A stretch of DNA of 64,000 bases from Gracilimonas sp046602855 (GCF_046602855.1 NZ_JBKINJ010000002.1:682001-746000); one strand, 5' to 3'; counted from the first letter of the stretch, positions 19,274 through 29,586 are shown. Program-made: numbers and translations. The notes: generated from the letters alone by a model not told the origin.

Positions 19274-20209
19274 CTAAAGGTCGTTGTATAATCGCCAAAG
19301 CGTAGTGCCAAGCTGCATCATCATGAGGGTCGTTAGCTTATACTCATGGGACGTGAATAGCTTTTTACGTTTTATGACCACATACCCGAATAAAGGAGTT
19401 TTAGGAGGGATCTTCATTTTATTTTTGATGAGTTCCTTTTCTGTAAGAGCGAATAATGGAATACCGATCTCAGCAGGCAACCCTTCTTCTTCCGACAGTT
19501 CCGGAAGAATACCTTTATCTGAATTGAACACGTTGTTCACCAAGTAAGGCCGTTTTTGCTCAAGTACCAGTTTGAAGGTCGGTTCTTTTTTTAAGTCTTT
19601 TGGCCCATATTTTCGGGGAAGTTGTATGCCATAGGCCAAAAGCATCTGAATGTTTTCTTGACTCATGGTCCAGAATGAAAGGTGATCTGCCTCAAGTTTG
19701 TTGAATATGATCTTACATAACTTTTGTGAAGTAGAAATAAAATCACCTGATGAGACTTCGAACAAAACACTTTTAGTGATCTCTTTTTTGTCTAGATCCA
19801 GTTTCTCAGGCAGGTCGGGAATATCCACATTGGCTACCAACTTGACCCGAATACGGTTCAGCAACTCATCGCGATCGGAATTGAAAAGTGATTTGTCGAT
19901 GAAATCAGCCGCCCCCAAGCCCAAAGCCTTTTGTTCCTTTTCGATGGTTGGGAGGCTCGTCATGATCAATACCGGAATGTTTTGCATCTTAGCATCAACC
20001 ATCAAAGCTTCAAGAAACTCAATGCCACTCATACCAGGCATGTGAATATCTGTCAGAATGAAATGGATCTTTTTCTCAGCCAGCTTATTGATTCCTTCCT
20101 GAGCAGTATTTGCAGTAACAATATTATAATCGCTGCCCAACATACTTTTAAGCATGATATGCATGGCCGGGTCATCGTCAATTATCAAAAGGCTGTAATT
20201 CTTGTCCAT
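19274..20209 (-). CDS. Response regulator with C-terminal GAF-like domain
   Basis: This is a 311-residue cytoplasmic regulator. The receiver domain (about residues 5-125) has acidic pair IDDDP, phospho-acceptor Asp in LTDIHMPGMSG and Lys in FIDKS. Residues about 150-311 look like a GAF domain (VSSGDFISTSQKLCKIIFNKL, then PLFGYVVIKR) with no DNA-binding motif. It may act by protein interaction or ligand sensing. No histidine kinase gene is adjacent. Confidence 0.78.
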   Translation of the reverse strand: MDKNYSLLIIDDDPAMHIMLKSMLGSDYNIVTANTAQEGINKLAEKKIHFILTDIHMPGMSGIEFLEALMVDAKMQNIPVLIMTSLPTIEKEQKALGLGAADFIDKSLFNSDRDELLNRIRVKLVANVDIPDLPEKLDLDKKEITKSVLFEVSSGDFISTSQKLCKIIFNKLEADHLSFWTMSQENIQMLLAYGIQLPRKYGPKDLKKEPTFKLVLEQKRPYLVNNVFNSDKGILPELSEEEGLPAEIGIPLFALTEKELIKNKMKIPPKTPLFGYVVIKRKKLFTSHEYKLTTLMMMQLGTTLWRLYNDL

Positions 20210-20267
20210 TCGTCAGATTTTGTTGATCAGTAAAACGTCGACTAGTTACAGTAATATAAGGCAGTGT

Positions 20268-21233
20268 CTATAATTGTTCTGCACCGACAGCTATGACATC
20301 TTTGATGGCATCTTCAAGGGTTCCCTTAAAATAAGCTCCGGCTGCTTTTTGATGCCCCCCACCATTAAAACTACGGGCCCATTTGTTCACGTCAATATCA
20401 TCACTTTGTGAACGCAAACTTAGTTTGATGCGGTCTCCATCTTCTCTTAATAGGATGCAGGCCTGAACTCCTTCTACACTCAGCGGATACTGAACAAATC
20501 CCTCGGTATCTTCGCTGGTGGTCTCTGTGAGATCAAGCATTTTCTGCGTTATGATGATAGAGGCAAATTTTCCGCCTTTATGCAGGGTAATGGTATCCAA
20601 AGCCTGACTCAGTAATTTAAGCTGACGAAGCGGTCGTGAGGAATAGATCCTTTCTGCGATCTCATTCGGCGTGAAATTTCCGCGTTCAAGTAGGTCGGCT
20701 GCTGCGTGCATGGTTGCCGGTTTTACGCTGTCGAACTGGAAGGAACCGGTATCTGTGACCATGCCAAGATACATGGCTCGTGCTGATTTCGCATCGATCT
20801 GATCAGCATCGTGTTCGGCATATAAATGATAGATCAGCTCGCAGGTTGACGAGGCCGATACTTTAGAGATCGGCGCTTCAAAAAAGTCATCAGGATCAGG
20901 ATGATGATCTATTATATAGATTGGTTTATCGGTATTAAGAGCCGATTCAGCCGTTTTACCAAACCGGTGCAGGGCATTGCCATCAACAATGATGAATGCA
21001 TCATAATCCGAAAGGTTCGGATTATTTGGTTTGGTGATGGGAAAATAATCAAGCAGCCAAGTCATATTCTCAGCGATATCATCCTCATTGAAAGCTGAGA
21101 CATCAACTCCATTCTTTTTCAACCAAAGCGATAATGCGACCTGTGAACCGAGACAGTCGCCATCCGGTCTGAGATGTGAAAAAATAGCAACTTTATTGTG
21201 TTGTAATACTTTTGAAATAAATTCTTTAAACAT
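20268..21233 (-). CDS. nrnA: DHH-family phosphoesterase (NrnA-like oligoribonuclease/pAp phosphatase)
   Basis: This enzyme degrades short RNA or dinucleotides such as pGpG and dephosphorylates pAp. The DHH metal-site motifs are present in order: SHLRPDGDCLGSQ, IIVDGN and IIDHHPDPDDFF. The DHHA1 domain ends with FNGGGHQKAAGA. The ATG at 21233 (MFKEFISKVL) is preferred to an upstream in-frame TTG at 21251. At 321 residues the length is typical. Confidence 0.88.
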   Translation of the reverse strand: MFKEFISKVLQHNKVAIFSHLRPDGDCLGSQVALSLWLKKNGVDVSAFNEDDIAENMTWLLDYFPITKPNNPNLSDYDAFIIVDGNALHRFGKTAESALNTDKPIYIIDHHPDPDDFFEAPISKVSASSTCELIYHLYAEHDADQIDAKSARAMYLGMVTDTGSFQFDSVKPATMHAAADLLERGNFTPNEIAERIYSSRPLRQLKLLSQALDTITLHKGGKFASIIITQKMLDLTETTSEDTEGFVQYPLSVEGVQACILLREDGDRIKLSLRSQSDDIDVNKWARSFNGGGHQKAAGAYFKGTLEDAIKDVIAVGAEQL

Positions 21234-21317
21234 ATGTTCTCCTTGGTCCAAAAATAGGCGAAGATTGGCACAAATCCATGTATTTTAAAGCTAAATAATA
21301 AGAACAGGATAAACCTG

Positions 21318-21932
21318 ATGCACGCAGTTATAGTTAGTAACGGTTTCCCGCCTTCCAAAAGTTTGCTGGAAGAAGAATTTAAGGCAGCTGATCTGCTACT
21401 TGGTGCCGATGGGGGAGGCAGAACTATTTTAAATCATGGCTTTAAACCGGATGCAGTTGTAGGCGACCTAGACAGTTTTGATGCTCCTGAAACCCCGGCC
21501 TTTAAAGTAGTTCATAGACCGGATCAGGAAACAAACGACCTCGAAAAGGCGCTTACCTATGCCCTTGAGCAGGGCGTAGAAACCTGTACGGTACTGGGAG
21601 CCTTTGGCCACCGGATGGATCATTCTCTTAAAAATATGTCGGTACTCAATAAATTTCACTCTTCCTTTGATGAGCTCATCTTTCGTGACGAGGAGTTCGA
21701 TGCCGTTCTTATCGAGGATACGTTTTCAGCGAGGCTGCCTGTTGGAAATATAGTGTCACTGTTCCCTGTTTCGGGTGAGGTGACCGGCATTCAAACTGAA
21801 GGTTTGATGTATGCACTGAATAATGAAAGCCTCGAAACCGGGGTGCGTGACGGAACCTCAAATGAGACCATATCAGATGAGTTTTCGATACGTATAGAAG
21901 CAGGAGCGCTGGTTATCTTTTTCGAACGATGA
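21318..21932 (+). CDS. thiN: Thiamine diphosphokinase
   Basis: This enzyme converts thiamine to thiamine pyrophosphate. Family motifs seen are LLGADGGGRT, VVGDLDSF, HRPDQETNDLEKAL and GAFGHRMDHSL. Length (204 residues) is normal. It ends 5 bp before the convergent PnuC-family gene, a pairing common in Bacteroidota where the transporter takes up thiamine. Confidence 0.9.
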   Translation: MHAVIVSNGFPPSKSLLEEEFKAADLLLGADGGGRTILNHGFKPDAVVGDLDSFDAPETPAFKVVHRPDQETNDLEKALTYALEQGVETCTVLGAFGHRMDHSLKNMSVLNKFHSSFDELIFRDEEFDAVLIEDTFSARLPVGNIVSLFPVSGEVTGIQTEGLMYALNNESLETGVRDGTSNETISDEFSIRIEAGALVIFFER

Positions 21933-21937
21933 TGTGC

Positions 21938-22603
21938 CTAAGCTGTGGCGCCAGCAGCTGAATTGGCACGTTCTCTTTTCTTTTTTTCTTCTTCCTTTTC
22001 CATGGACTTTTTCCAGGCAAAGTAACCGGCAAAAGCAATGATGGTAAATACCAGGAACTGAAAACTGGTAAGTACCAGTCCTTTGTAAAAATATAGCGGG
22101 ATGGAAATAAGGTCAGTGATGATCCAGGCGATCCAGCTTTCAAGTTTTTTACGGGCCATCAGGAACATGCCGAGAATAGCGAAACAGGTGGTGAGGGAGT
22201 CCCAGAAAGCCACATCACTGTCGGTAAAGGTAGAAAGTACGTAATACAGGATGGTGAATGAGCCAACGGTAAGGGCAACCGAAAACAGGTTTTCAGCATG
22301 TGTATTCATGGTAACCGGTACCTGGTCACGGGAATCATTTTTTGGATGAACCCAGTAATACCAGCCATACACACTAACCACAAAATAGTAGAAATTTACG
22401 CCCATATCGGCGTATAGCTTGTACGAAAAGGCAATGTACACGTAGATCAAAACACTGATAATTCCGGTGGGGTACACCAGAATGTTCTCCTTCATGGAAT
22501 ACCATACACTAGCCAGCCCGGTGGCCACTGCGATCCACTCAAGTAAAGTGGTTTGGATCACTCCGTTTATAATGCCGTCAATAACGTAGTCCAGAAATTC
22601 CAT
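21938..22603 (-). CDS. PnuC-family vitamin transporter, probably thiamine (PnuT-like)
   Basis: This is a 221-residue protein of about seven membrane segments. It matches PnuC: the N-terminal EWIAVATGLASVW, NILVYPTGIISVLIYVYIAF, YGWYYW, and a C-terminal ESWIAWIITDLISIPLYFYKG. PnuC transports nicotinamide riboside, and the sister PnuT group takes thiamine. Placement 5 bp from thiN favours thiamine, with phosphorylation trapping the vitamin. The C-terminus is lysine/glutamate-rich. No THI-box was found upstream. Confidence 0.82.
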   Translation of the reverse strand: MEFLDYVIDGIINGVIQTTLLEWIAVATGLASVWYSMKENILVYPTGIISVLIYVYIAFSYKLYADMGVNFYYFVVSVYGWYYWVHPKNDSRDQVPVTMNTHAENLFSVALTVGSFTILYYVLSTFTDSDVAFWDSLTTCFAILGMFLMARKKLESWIAWIITDLISIPLYFYKGLVLTSFQFLVFTIIAFAGYFAWKKSMEKEEEKKKRERANSAAGATA

Positions 22604-22767
22604 AGATATTGTTGAGAAAAATTCAGCCGTGAAGATAACAAGTGTGGGAGAGACTTATACATAAAAAGCCCGCCAATAATTTAAGTCAGGGAGATTGAGG
22701 GGATATCATAGAAAAACGACCCCATAAAAGCAGGTTTTCCATTATAAGGAATTGAGGTTAAGACTAA

Positions 22768-23454
22768 CTATGGTGCTTCTCTGTCTATTATTTTACCATC
22801 CAGTAACTGGATCTGCCGGTCTGTTTTGGACGAAAAAGAATCATCGTGAGTGACCATGAGAATAGTTTGATCGAACTCACGTGTTAGGTTCTTGAGCATA
22901 TCGAAGACATTCATTGCATTCTTTGAATCGAGGTTCCCGGTAGGTTCGTCACAAAAGATAATTCGAGGCTCATTGATTAGCGCTCGTGCAACTGAAACCC
23001 GCTGTTGCTGCCCACCGGATAATCGATTAACCCTCTTCGTCGCCTGATCGGCAATACCTAACAGATCCAGTTTTTGCATGGCCTTATCTTCCAGCTCTTC
23101 GTGGGGCAGTTCGCCAAGTTTAAGACCCGGAAGCATAACATTATCCAAAGCGGTGAAATCCGCCAGTAGATAATGAAACTGAAAGATGAAGCCAATTGAT
23201 TTATTGCGTAAATGTGCGAGCTTCTGATTGCTCAGTGATTTCAGATCTACATGGTTGAACAACACTTGTCCCTGATATTCCCTATCCAGGGAGGATAAGG
23301 CATACAATAAGGTGGACTTCCCGCTCCCGGATGGTCCAACAATAGAGGCAAATTCCCCCGAGTATATCGACAGGTTGATATCCTTTAACACATGAAACTC
23401 CACCGGCTTGTGGAAATACTTGTTCAACTCTTTTGCTTCTAAAACTTTCTTCAT
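22768..23454 (-). CDS. ABC transporter ATP-binding protein (MacB/LolD type)
   Basis: This 228-residue ATPase has Walker A VGPSGSGKST, signature RLSGGQQQRVSVARAL and Walker B IIFCDEPTGNLDS, with HDD as the switch. This is the MacB/LolD/FtsE class that drives lipoprotein release or efflux through the periplasm. It is the last gene of a tight three-gene operon (adaptor, permease, ATPase) with 2 bp to the permease. Confidence 0.9.
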   Translation of the reverse strand: MKKVLEAKELNKYFHKPVEFHVLKDINLSIYSGEFASIVGPSGSGKSTLLYALSSLDREYQGQVLFNHVDLKSLSNQKLAHLRNKSIGFIFQFHYLLADFTALDNVMLPGLKLGELPHEELEDKAMQKLDLLGIADQATKRVNRLSGGQQQRVSVARALINEPRIIFCDEPTGNLDSKNAMNVFDMLKNLTREFDQTILMVTHDDSFSSKTDRQIQLLDGKIIDREAP

Positions 23455-23456
23455 GG

Positions 23457-24716
23457 CTACTGAGACCTGATGATATTGATGGGGTCAATTTTAGAAGCCT
23501 TTCTGGCAGGCAGGTACCCGGCTATACCGGTGGCTACCAAACCAAAGACAAATGCCAGCAGATAAAAAGCAGGATCAAAATTGATATTCAGGTATTCCGA
23601 TGATACAAACCCTTCGATATTAGTTGGAATGATGGAAGTGATCCAGGAGATCACAAACCCGATCAATAAGCCGAGAAGGCCACCCAAAAAACCGATAATA
23701 AGGGCTTCCAGTAAGAACACATTCCGAATATCAACATTCGTGTATCCGATCGACTTCAGAATGGCAATATCATTCATCTTTTCATAGATCATCATGGAAA
23801 GGATATTGAAGATGCCGAAACCTGAAACCAGCAGGATGGATATGATCACTAGATATGTAACGATATTCTGAATTCTGAAAACACTGAAGATACCTTCGTT
23901 GGCTTGTTTCCAATCCTCGGCCGTATATCCAAAACGGGACTGAAATTCACGAGCCAGAACGCCCGATTGATCCACATCCTCGAGTTTTATGTTGATGTCT
24001 GTGATGTAGCTTCCGGTCACGTTCATAAGCTTTTGGGTGTTTCGGATACTGCTGTAAGCACGACTATCATCAAGATCTCTAAGTCCGGTTTCTAAAATAC
24101 CAACTACCTTCATTTGCAGGGCCACACCGCCGGGAGAAACAACCGTGATATTATCATTCAGAACCGTGCCTAATGATTCTGACAAACCGGAACCCAGAAT
24201 GATCCCGTTGTTTACGGTTTCAAGCCGGATAATGGACCCGCTTACCATATCTTCTTCCAGATCAAACAGCCGGTTTTCCTTGCGGATATCCACTCCATTG
24301 ATAATACCCGAAACATCCGCAACGCCTATCTTAAAAATAGCCTGGGTACTCAGGCTGGGAGAAACTCCGGTCACTTCCGGATAAGACTCCAGGATCTCCA
24401 CGATCTGAAGTCCGCGTTTCAGTTTAGGAAGCTCATTTTTACTTTTGATATTGGGCACAGAGATCCAGGTGTCTCCCTCTGAGTAAACATACCTGAGGAG
24501 GGGAGGTGATTTTTGGTTTTTATCCTGATAAATGTGGATATGAGCCGTGGCGTTGATGGTCTTCTCAATAAAGAAATCCTGTAAGCCTGTGATCACACCT
24601 GCCTGAAAGATGAATACGGTGATCCCAAAGGTAACACCCAGCATAGATACGATGGTCTGTCGCTTCCGGCTGGTGAGATGCGTGATGACGATCTTTAAGA
24701 TGGGAAAGCGGTTCAT
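23457..24716 (-). CDS. ABC transporter permease (MacB/FtsX family)
   Basis: This 419-residue protein has the MacB layout: one N-terminal membrane helix (about residues 20-45), a large periplasmic domain (about residues 50-270), then three C-terminal helices, ending LPARKASKIDPINIIRSQ, which is the family signature. Its start overlaps the adaptor stop by 4 bp (ATGA). Confidence 0.9.
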   Translation of the reverse strand: MNRFPILKIVITHLTSRKRQTIVSMLGVTFGITVFIFQAGVITGLQDFFIEKTINATAHIHIYQDKNQKSPPLLRYVYSEGDTWISVPNIKSKNELPKLKRGLQIVEILESYPEVTGVSPSLSTQAIFKIGVADVSGIINGVDIRKENRLFDLEEDMVSGSIIRLETVNNGIILGSGLSESLGTVLNDNITVVSPGGVALQMKVVGILETGLRDLDDSRAYSSIRNTQKLMNVTGSYITDINIKLEDVDQSGVLAREFQSRFGYTAEDWKQANEGIFSVFRIQNIVTYLVIISILLVSGFGIFNILSMMIYEKMNDIAILKSIGYTNVDIRNVFLLEALIIGFLGGLLGLLIGFVISWITSIIPTNIEGFVSSEYLNINFDPAFYLLAFVFGLVATGIAGYLPARKASKIDPINIIRSQ

Positions 24717-25807
24717 GATTCAGGTTTTAAAACGACATCTCCTTCTTCAAGTCCTGAAATAACCTCTGCATTACTCAGATCACGGATCCCGGTTTCAATT
24801 TTTTTTCGGGTGTTGTCTTCCAGGATCACCTCATTTTCTTCAGTGATGTAGTTGACCGGAAGCACCAGCACGTTTTCCTTTTCACTGATCACGATATTGG
24901 CTTCGAGCGCCATGCCCGGATACATTGGGTAACCTGATGGATCGATGGAGGCGATCACTTTTGCGGTGCGTTCAATGGTATTAATTCTTGGATAGATCAC
25001 ACTGATCACCCCGCTCAAGACGGTGTCTTCAATGGCATCCAGTTCGTAATAGACTTGTTGCCCTTCTTTCACCTTAACAATGTCCGTTTCATCCACCTGC
25101 AGTTCCGTTTCAAAATGATCGGTGGCTCCGACCTCCATGATAGGGCGGTTTCCGGCAATAAGCTCTCCTTCTTTGGGGGTTATATCATATACCTTTCCTT
25201 GAATGGCAGACAGGATGGTGTAGTCGCCCGTTCTGCTTTGCTGAGCCTGATAGTTATTGCGCGCGTTGTCGAGTTCTATTTGAAGACGATCGCGGGTTTC
25301 TTGAAGTTTACTGACCGCAATTTGATAGTTATTCAGAGAGGTTTCGTACTTAAGATTTGCACGATCAAGGTCTTGTTGTGAACCGATGTTGTCTTCCTGA
25401 AGCCGGCGGTAGCGCTCAAGATCAACGGAGTCCTGCTTAAATTTGGCACGTGAAATTTCCACTTGTTGTGATAGTTGCTTCAGCAGGTCAGAATCAGGTT
25501 GGGCATTTTCGCGGGCCAGCTTAAGCTGATTCCGCGCGATATGAAGGTTCGATTCGTTAGGCTGGTTTTGAAGCTTTACCAGTGGTGTGCCAACGTCAAC
25601 TTCCTGACCCACGCTTACCAGGATCTCATCAATAATGCCTGAAACCTTACTAGTAACCTCATAATGGCCGATAGGCATTACATTACCGGAGGCATAAACG
25701 CCCTGAACAAGATCCATCTTTTTTACCTGAACCTGTTCACGTTCTGAACAACCAATGGATAACAGAACAAGAAGAATTAGTAAGGAGGCAGAATAGAAAG
25801 GTCTCAT
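24713..25807 (-). CDS. Periplasmic adaptor (HlyD/MFP) lipoprotein of ABC efflux system
   Basis: From ATG at 25807 the protein starts with a lipoprotein signal (ASLLILLVLLSIGCSE), so it is probably lipid-anchored. It has the membrane-fusion pattern: lipoyl half (VSGIIDEILVSVGQEVDVGTPLVKL), long helical hairpin (about residues 85-190, rich in Gln/Leu/Arg), second lipoyl half and beta-barrel. It heads the operon with the permease and the ATPase, so together they form a MacAB-like export system. No TolC gene is adjacent. Confidence 0.88.
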   Translation of the reverse strand: MRPFYSASLLILLVLLSIGCSEREQVQVKKMDLVQGVYASGNVMPIGHYEVTSKVSGIIDEILVSVGQEVDVGTPLVKLQNQPNESNLHIARNQLKLARENAQPDSDLLKQLSQQVEISRAKFKQDSVDLERYRRLQEDNIGSQQDLDRANLKYETSLNNYQIAVSKLQETRDRLQIELDNARNNYQAQQSRTGDYTILSAIQGKVYDITPKEGELIAGNRPIMEVGATDHFETELQVDETDIVKVKEGQQVYYELDAIEDTVLSGVISVIYPRINTIERTAKVIASIDPSGYPMYPGMALEANIVISEKENVLVLPVNYITEENEVILEDNTRKKIETGIRDLSNAEVISGLEEGDVVLKPES

Positions 25808-26054
25808 ATAGTCAGAATTAGTGCTCCGGGTGAGGTTGCAAAATACAGGTCTTGAAGTACAATATTTTGTCAAAAGAGCAATGTGTTATGAACATCAAAA
25901 GATCGTTATTGCCGGGTCTGAATTGCCTGAAAAACAGCGTGTACAAAATAGGCGATTGATCGGCGATAGGTAGATTTAAGCTAATGCTTAATAACTGTTT
26001 CATATGACCAAAATGACATTTTAACCTATTTTAAACTTATAACGGCCAATTCAA

Positions 26055-26459
26055 TTACCAGTCAACTTCACAAATGCCGCCCCTGAATTGCATGCTTTCG
26101 TTCGTATACTGGTGAAACTCAATTCTAACGCCATTAGGATCTTTTGTCCAAGATTGCCAGGTTTTATCCCCGCCAAGTTCTTTGTCAGTGGCTTCAAATC
26201 CATTTGTACGCAGTTTTGAAATAACAAGGTCTATATCATCTGTTTCAATGGCCAGATGATCTATGTTTCCTACGCCTCCGGGCTCCCCTTTGAATACCTC
26301 AATAAAGGTCTTTTCACCTAGTTTGACATAGAAGCCAAATAGTGCCATGTCTTTTTCAAATTTGAACCCTTTCTCTAGGCCAAGTGCCTCACAGTAAAAT
26401 CGTTCGGTCTCAGTAAGGTCGTTGGTATGAATACAAATATGGGCTAATTGGGCGATCAT
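26055..26459 (-). CDS. VOC-family protein, glyoxalase I-like
   Basis: This is a single 134-residue vicinal-oxygen-chelate domain. MIAQLAHICIHTNDL carries the first metal His, GNIDHLAIETDD the second, and DPNGVRIEFHQY the Glu ligand near the C-terminus. This fits lactoylglutathione lyase-like enzymes, but the substrate is uncertain. ATG at 26459 is preferred to the upstream in-frame ATG at 26492. Confidence 0.82.
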   Translation of the reverse strand: MIAQLAHICIHTNDLTETERFYCEALGLEKGFKFEKDMALFGFYVKLGEKTFIEVFKGEPGGVGNIDHLAIETDDIDLVISKLRTNGFEATDKELGGDKTWQSWTKDPNGVRIEFHQYTNESMQFRGGICEVDW

Positions 26460-26661
26460 AGAAGTAAAGTTAAATTCAATGTTTAAAATCATAGTAAAAT
26501 TGAAATGTTCACAAAGAATTTAACTAACAATGGTAGCTTATCCCAAGTATGAATAGTTGAAATGATATTTCAACCGTACTGAGAACATAGAAAGATATTT
26601 GAACAGTAAAGTTTTAGTATTTTTATTTTCTCAAACTCACTCACAATTAATCTTACTCTTC

Positions 26662-29415
26662 ATGTACTTTAGTACAACAGACGACGGCATAGAACTCGAA
26701 AAAATTCAGAATGACCTCACTTTTTTACATAACTGTTATGTTGAAATGCTGCGTGGTATCGGCGAAGATCAGGTTGCCAATGCCATAGAGCAAGGCCATC
26801 ATTCAAGATCAGATTCTGAAAAGATCAGCAAGGCGTTTTCGTTGTACTTTCAGTTTATAACCATTGTGGAAGAGAATGCAGCTGTTCAACTGCGCAGAAA
26901 GCTGGAAGACGAATACGGACTTGCCCGTATCTCCGGCTTATGGGGAAAGACCCTGCAGGATCTTAGTGATCAAAAAACGCCTGAAAAAGAAATTGTCAAG
27001 CAGCTTCCGAAAATAAAAGTAGAACCGGTTATGACCGCTCATCCTACTGAGTCAAAGCGTTCTACGGTCATCGATCAGCTCCGGTCGGTCTATCTGTTGA
27101 TGGTAAAGCGTGAGAATCAGATGTGGACGGAAAATGAGAAAGATCAGATCCGTGATGAAATAATGACGGCCATGCAGCGATTATGGAATACTGGGCAGGT
27201 TTTCCTGCATAAGCCTTCAATACAGGATGAACTCAACAATATCATGCATTATCTCACCAATGTATTTCCAAATGTACTTCCTATGCTCGATCAACGGCTA
27301 CGTGAAGCCTGGGAAAATGCCGGATTTGATCCTGATCTGCTGGATGATTACAGAAAATACCCTAAAGTAAGCTTTGGGAACTGGGTAGGGGGCGACAGAG
27401 ACGGACACCCCTTTGTAACAGATCAGGTAACCCGTGAAACATTTTTAGACCTAAGGAAACAGGCGCTGCATTTACTAAAAGATGATCTTTCGGATCTGGC
27501 CCAGAAGTTAAGCATATCATCGTATGCAGTTGATGCTCCTGTATTACTGATCGTTCGCATGTCTGAGATGAAAGAACGAGTCGGCGAAGCTGCCAAGCCG
27601 GCTCTCGAGAGAAACATAGATGAGCCGTGGAGGCAGTTTTTAAATTTAATGCGGGTTCTGCTGCCACTGCAGGAAAACGGTGAGCCTGTGGAGAAACCTG
27701 ATGCCGGGCGTTACTATACCTCAGAAAATGAAGTACTCGCCGATCTCGATATTCTTATTGAATCACTGCATGAGATCAACGCTAAACGCATCATTAAAAG
27801 TGATGTGGAACCTGTAGCCCGTAAAGCTGCTACTTTTGGATTTCATCTTGCCACAGTTGATATCAGGCAAAACAGTAATTTTCACGATCAGGCGATGGCT
27901 CAGCTATTGCAAGCCTCAGGTATTGATGACGGTGAAAATTTTGAAAACTGGCCTGAAGAAAAACGGGTCGCATTCCTAAATGCCGAACTTAAAAGTTCGC
28001 GTCCTTTCGTGCGCCACCGTCAGGGGCTTGGAAAGGAAGCCGATGCAGTGCTTGCTTGTTATCATGTGGTGAATAAGCACATCAAACGATATGGCACGAA
28101 TGGTATTGGTTCATTTATCGTCAGTATGACGCGAAGTCTGTCTGACCTGCTTGTGGTATATGCCCTGTGCCGTGAAGCCGGCCTCATGGAACTCACGGAA
28201 GACGGCATGGCTTCCAAAGTGCCGGTTGTGCCTTTACTGGAGACCATCGAAGATCTGGAACAAGGGCCTGAAATATTGGATGAATTTTTAAAACATCCTG
28301 TCACACAGCGTAGCATTACGCACCGCCAACAGCGTGATGAAACAGACCGGTTCCAACAGGTGATGGTTGGCTATAGTGACAGCAACAAAGACGGGGGCAT
28401 TTTTGCCAGCTTATGGAGTTTAAATCAGGCTCAGCTTAAGCTTACAGAAATTGGGAATAAACATGATGTTAGAATTCGCTATTTCCATGGGCGGGGCGGA
28501 ACCATTAGCCGTGGAGCCGGACCTACCCATCGGTTTATTGCAGGACTTCCCTCCGGTACGGTTCAGGGAGATATGCGACTGACTGAGCAGGGTGAGATGA
28601 TCTCACAGAAATATGCGAACACGGTGACTGCATTGTATAATTTAGAATTGCTGCAGGCGGGAACGGCATCACATACACTTAGTGATGACAAGGAAGAAGA
28701 TCTCCAAACAAAGCTTCAGCCTATCGTAAATAAACTATACGATTACAGCCTTGAAAGCTATCAAAGACTTGTGCAATCTGATGATTTTGTGAAATTCTTT
28801 TCGCAGGCGACACCAATTGATGTCATTGAATCGAGCAGTATCGGCTCAAGACCGGCGCGACGGACGGGTAAGCGTTCTTTTGGGGATCTCCGCGCCATTC
28901 CATGGGTATTTAGCTGGAGTCAGGCACGGTTTTTCCTAACGGGTTGGTATGGAGTTGGATCTGCCCTGGAAAGATTACGCAAAGAAGATCCGGATGCTTT
29001 TTCAGAACTTAGCAAAGATGCCGTAAACTTCATGCCATTCAGGTATATCATTACCAATGCGTCATCAGCCATTGCCCTCACAGATATTGAGATCATGAAA
29101 AGTTATGCGTCTTTGGTGGAAGATGAAGCGCTTGCAAAAAAATATTTCAAAAAGATCGAAGGAGAATTCAACCGAACGCGAGAAATGCTGGAACATTTAT
29201 ATGGACATAAGCTAACCGAAAGACGTCCCCGAATGTATCGTATGATCGAATTCCGTTCAGAGCGATTAAAGCCGCTTCACCAGCTGCAGATCGAACAGCT
29301 AAATACATGGAGAGAACTCAAAAAGGAAGGCAAAGAAGAGGAGGCAGCTGAACAGTTACCTGAAATGCTTCTTGTTTTAAATGCCATTGCAAGTGGTTTG
29401 GGCACTACGGGATGA
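26662..29415 (+). CDS. ppc: Phosphoenolpyruvate carboxylase
   Basis: This enzyme adds bicarbonate to PEP to give oxaloacetate, refilling the TCA cycle. The protein has about 917 residues from ATG 26662. Catalytic motifs are MTAHPTES, GGDRDGHPFV, GYSDSNKDGGIFASLW and FHGRGGTISRGAGP, with the conserved RIGSRPARR-like SSIGSRPARR. The usual QNTG C-terminus is replaced by a GLGTTG ending. The integron array lies just downstream. Confidence 0.93.
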   Translation: MYFSTTDDGIELEKIQNDLTFLHNCYVEMLRGIGEDQVANAIEQGHHSRSDSEKISKAFSLYFQFITIVEENAAVQLRRKLEDEYGLARISGLWGKTLQDLSDQKTPEKEIVKQLPKIKVEPVMTAHPTESKRSTVIDQLRSVYLLMVKRENQMWTENEKDQIRDEIMTAMQRLWNTGQVFLHKPSIQDELNNIMHYLTNVFPNVLPMLDQRLREAWENAGFDPDLLDDYRKYPKVSFGNWVGGDRDGHPFVTDQVTRETFLDLRKQALHLLKDDLSDLAQKLSISSYAVDAPVLLIVRMSEMKERVGEAAKPALERNIDEPWRQFLNLMRVLLPLQENGEPVEKPDAGRYYTSENEVLADLDILIESLHEINAKRIIKSDVEPVARKAATFGFHLATVDIRQNSNFHDQAMAQLLQASGIDDGENFENWPEEKRVAFLNAELKSSRPFVRHRQGLGKEADAVLACYHVVNKHIKRYGTNGIGSFIVSMTRSLSDLLVVYALCREAGLMELTEDGMASKVPVVPLLETIEDLEQGPEILDEFLKHPVTQRSITHRQQRDETDRFQQVMVGYSDSNKDGGIFASLWSLNQAQLKLTEIGNKHDVRIRYFHGRGGTISRGAGPTHRFIAGLPSGTVQGDMRLTEQGEMISQKYANTVTALYNLELLQAGTASHTLSDDKEEDLQTKLQPIVNKLYDYSLESYQRLVQSDDFVKFFSQATPIDVIESSSIGSRPARRTGKRSFGDLRAIPWVFSWSQARFFLTGWYGVGSALERLRKEDPDAFSELSKDAVNFMPFRYIITNASSAIALTDIEIMKSYASLVEDEALAKKYFKKIEGEFNRTREMLEHLYGHKLTERRPRMYRMIEFRSERLKPLHQLQIEQLNTWRELKKEGKEEEAAEQLPEMLLVLNAIASGLGTTG

Positions 29416-29574
29416 TGAACCGGAGATAAGAATTTAAGCAAGGTCATTCCCTTCACATCCATTTTATTTCTTTTAATGTAATTTCTAAATCAGGAAAAAA
29501 TTCATGGTTTTTTTAGCATCGCTTTGTATTCAGAAATGCGGTTAAAAGCTTTTTCAAAATGTGTATAGCTGACT
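29416..29574. other. Gene debris flanking the distal end of the integron
   Basis: There is no intact gene. On the minus strand, 29502-29582 encodes a short open peptide, YLTVSYTHFEKAFNRISEYK followed by AMLKKP and a stop. It resembles the C-terminal tail of a fold-type I PLP aminotransferase, but the match is weak. The homology-like frame closes just above 29601, so at most a fragment remains. It meets the truncated cassette 8 at the GTTAAGTACC core (29575-29584). Confidence 0.35.
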
Positions 29575-29586
29575 GTTAAGTACCGG

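Noticed and set aside
22604..22767. TPP riboswitch upstream of the PnuC-family gene
   Set aside because: No CTGAGA or other THI-box core could be found.
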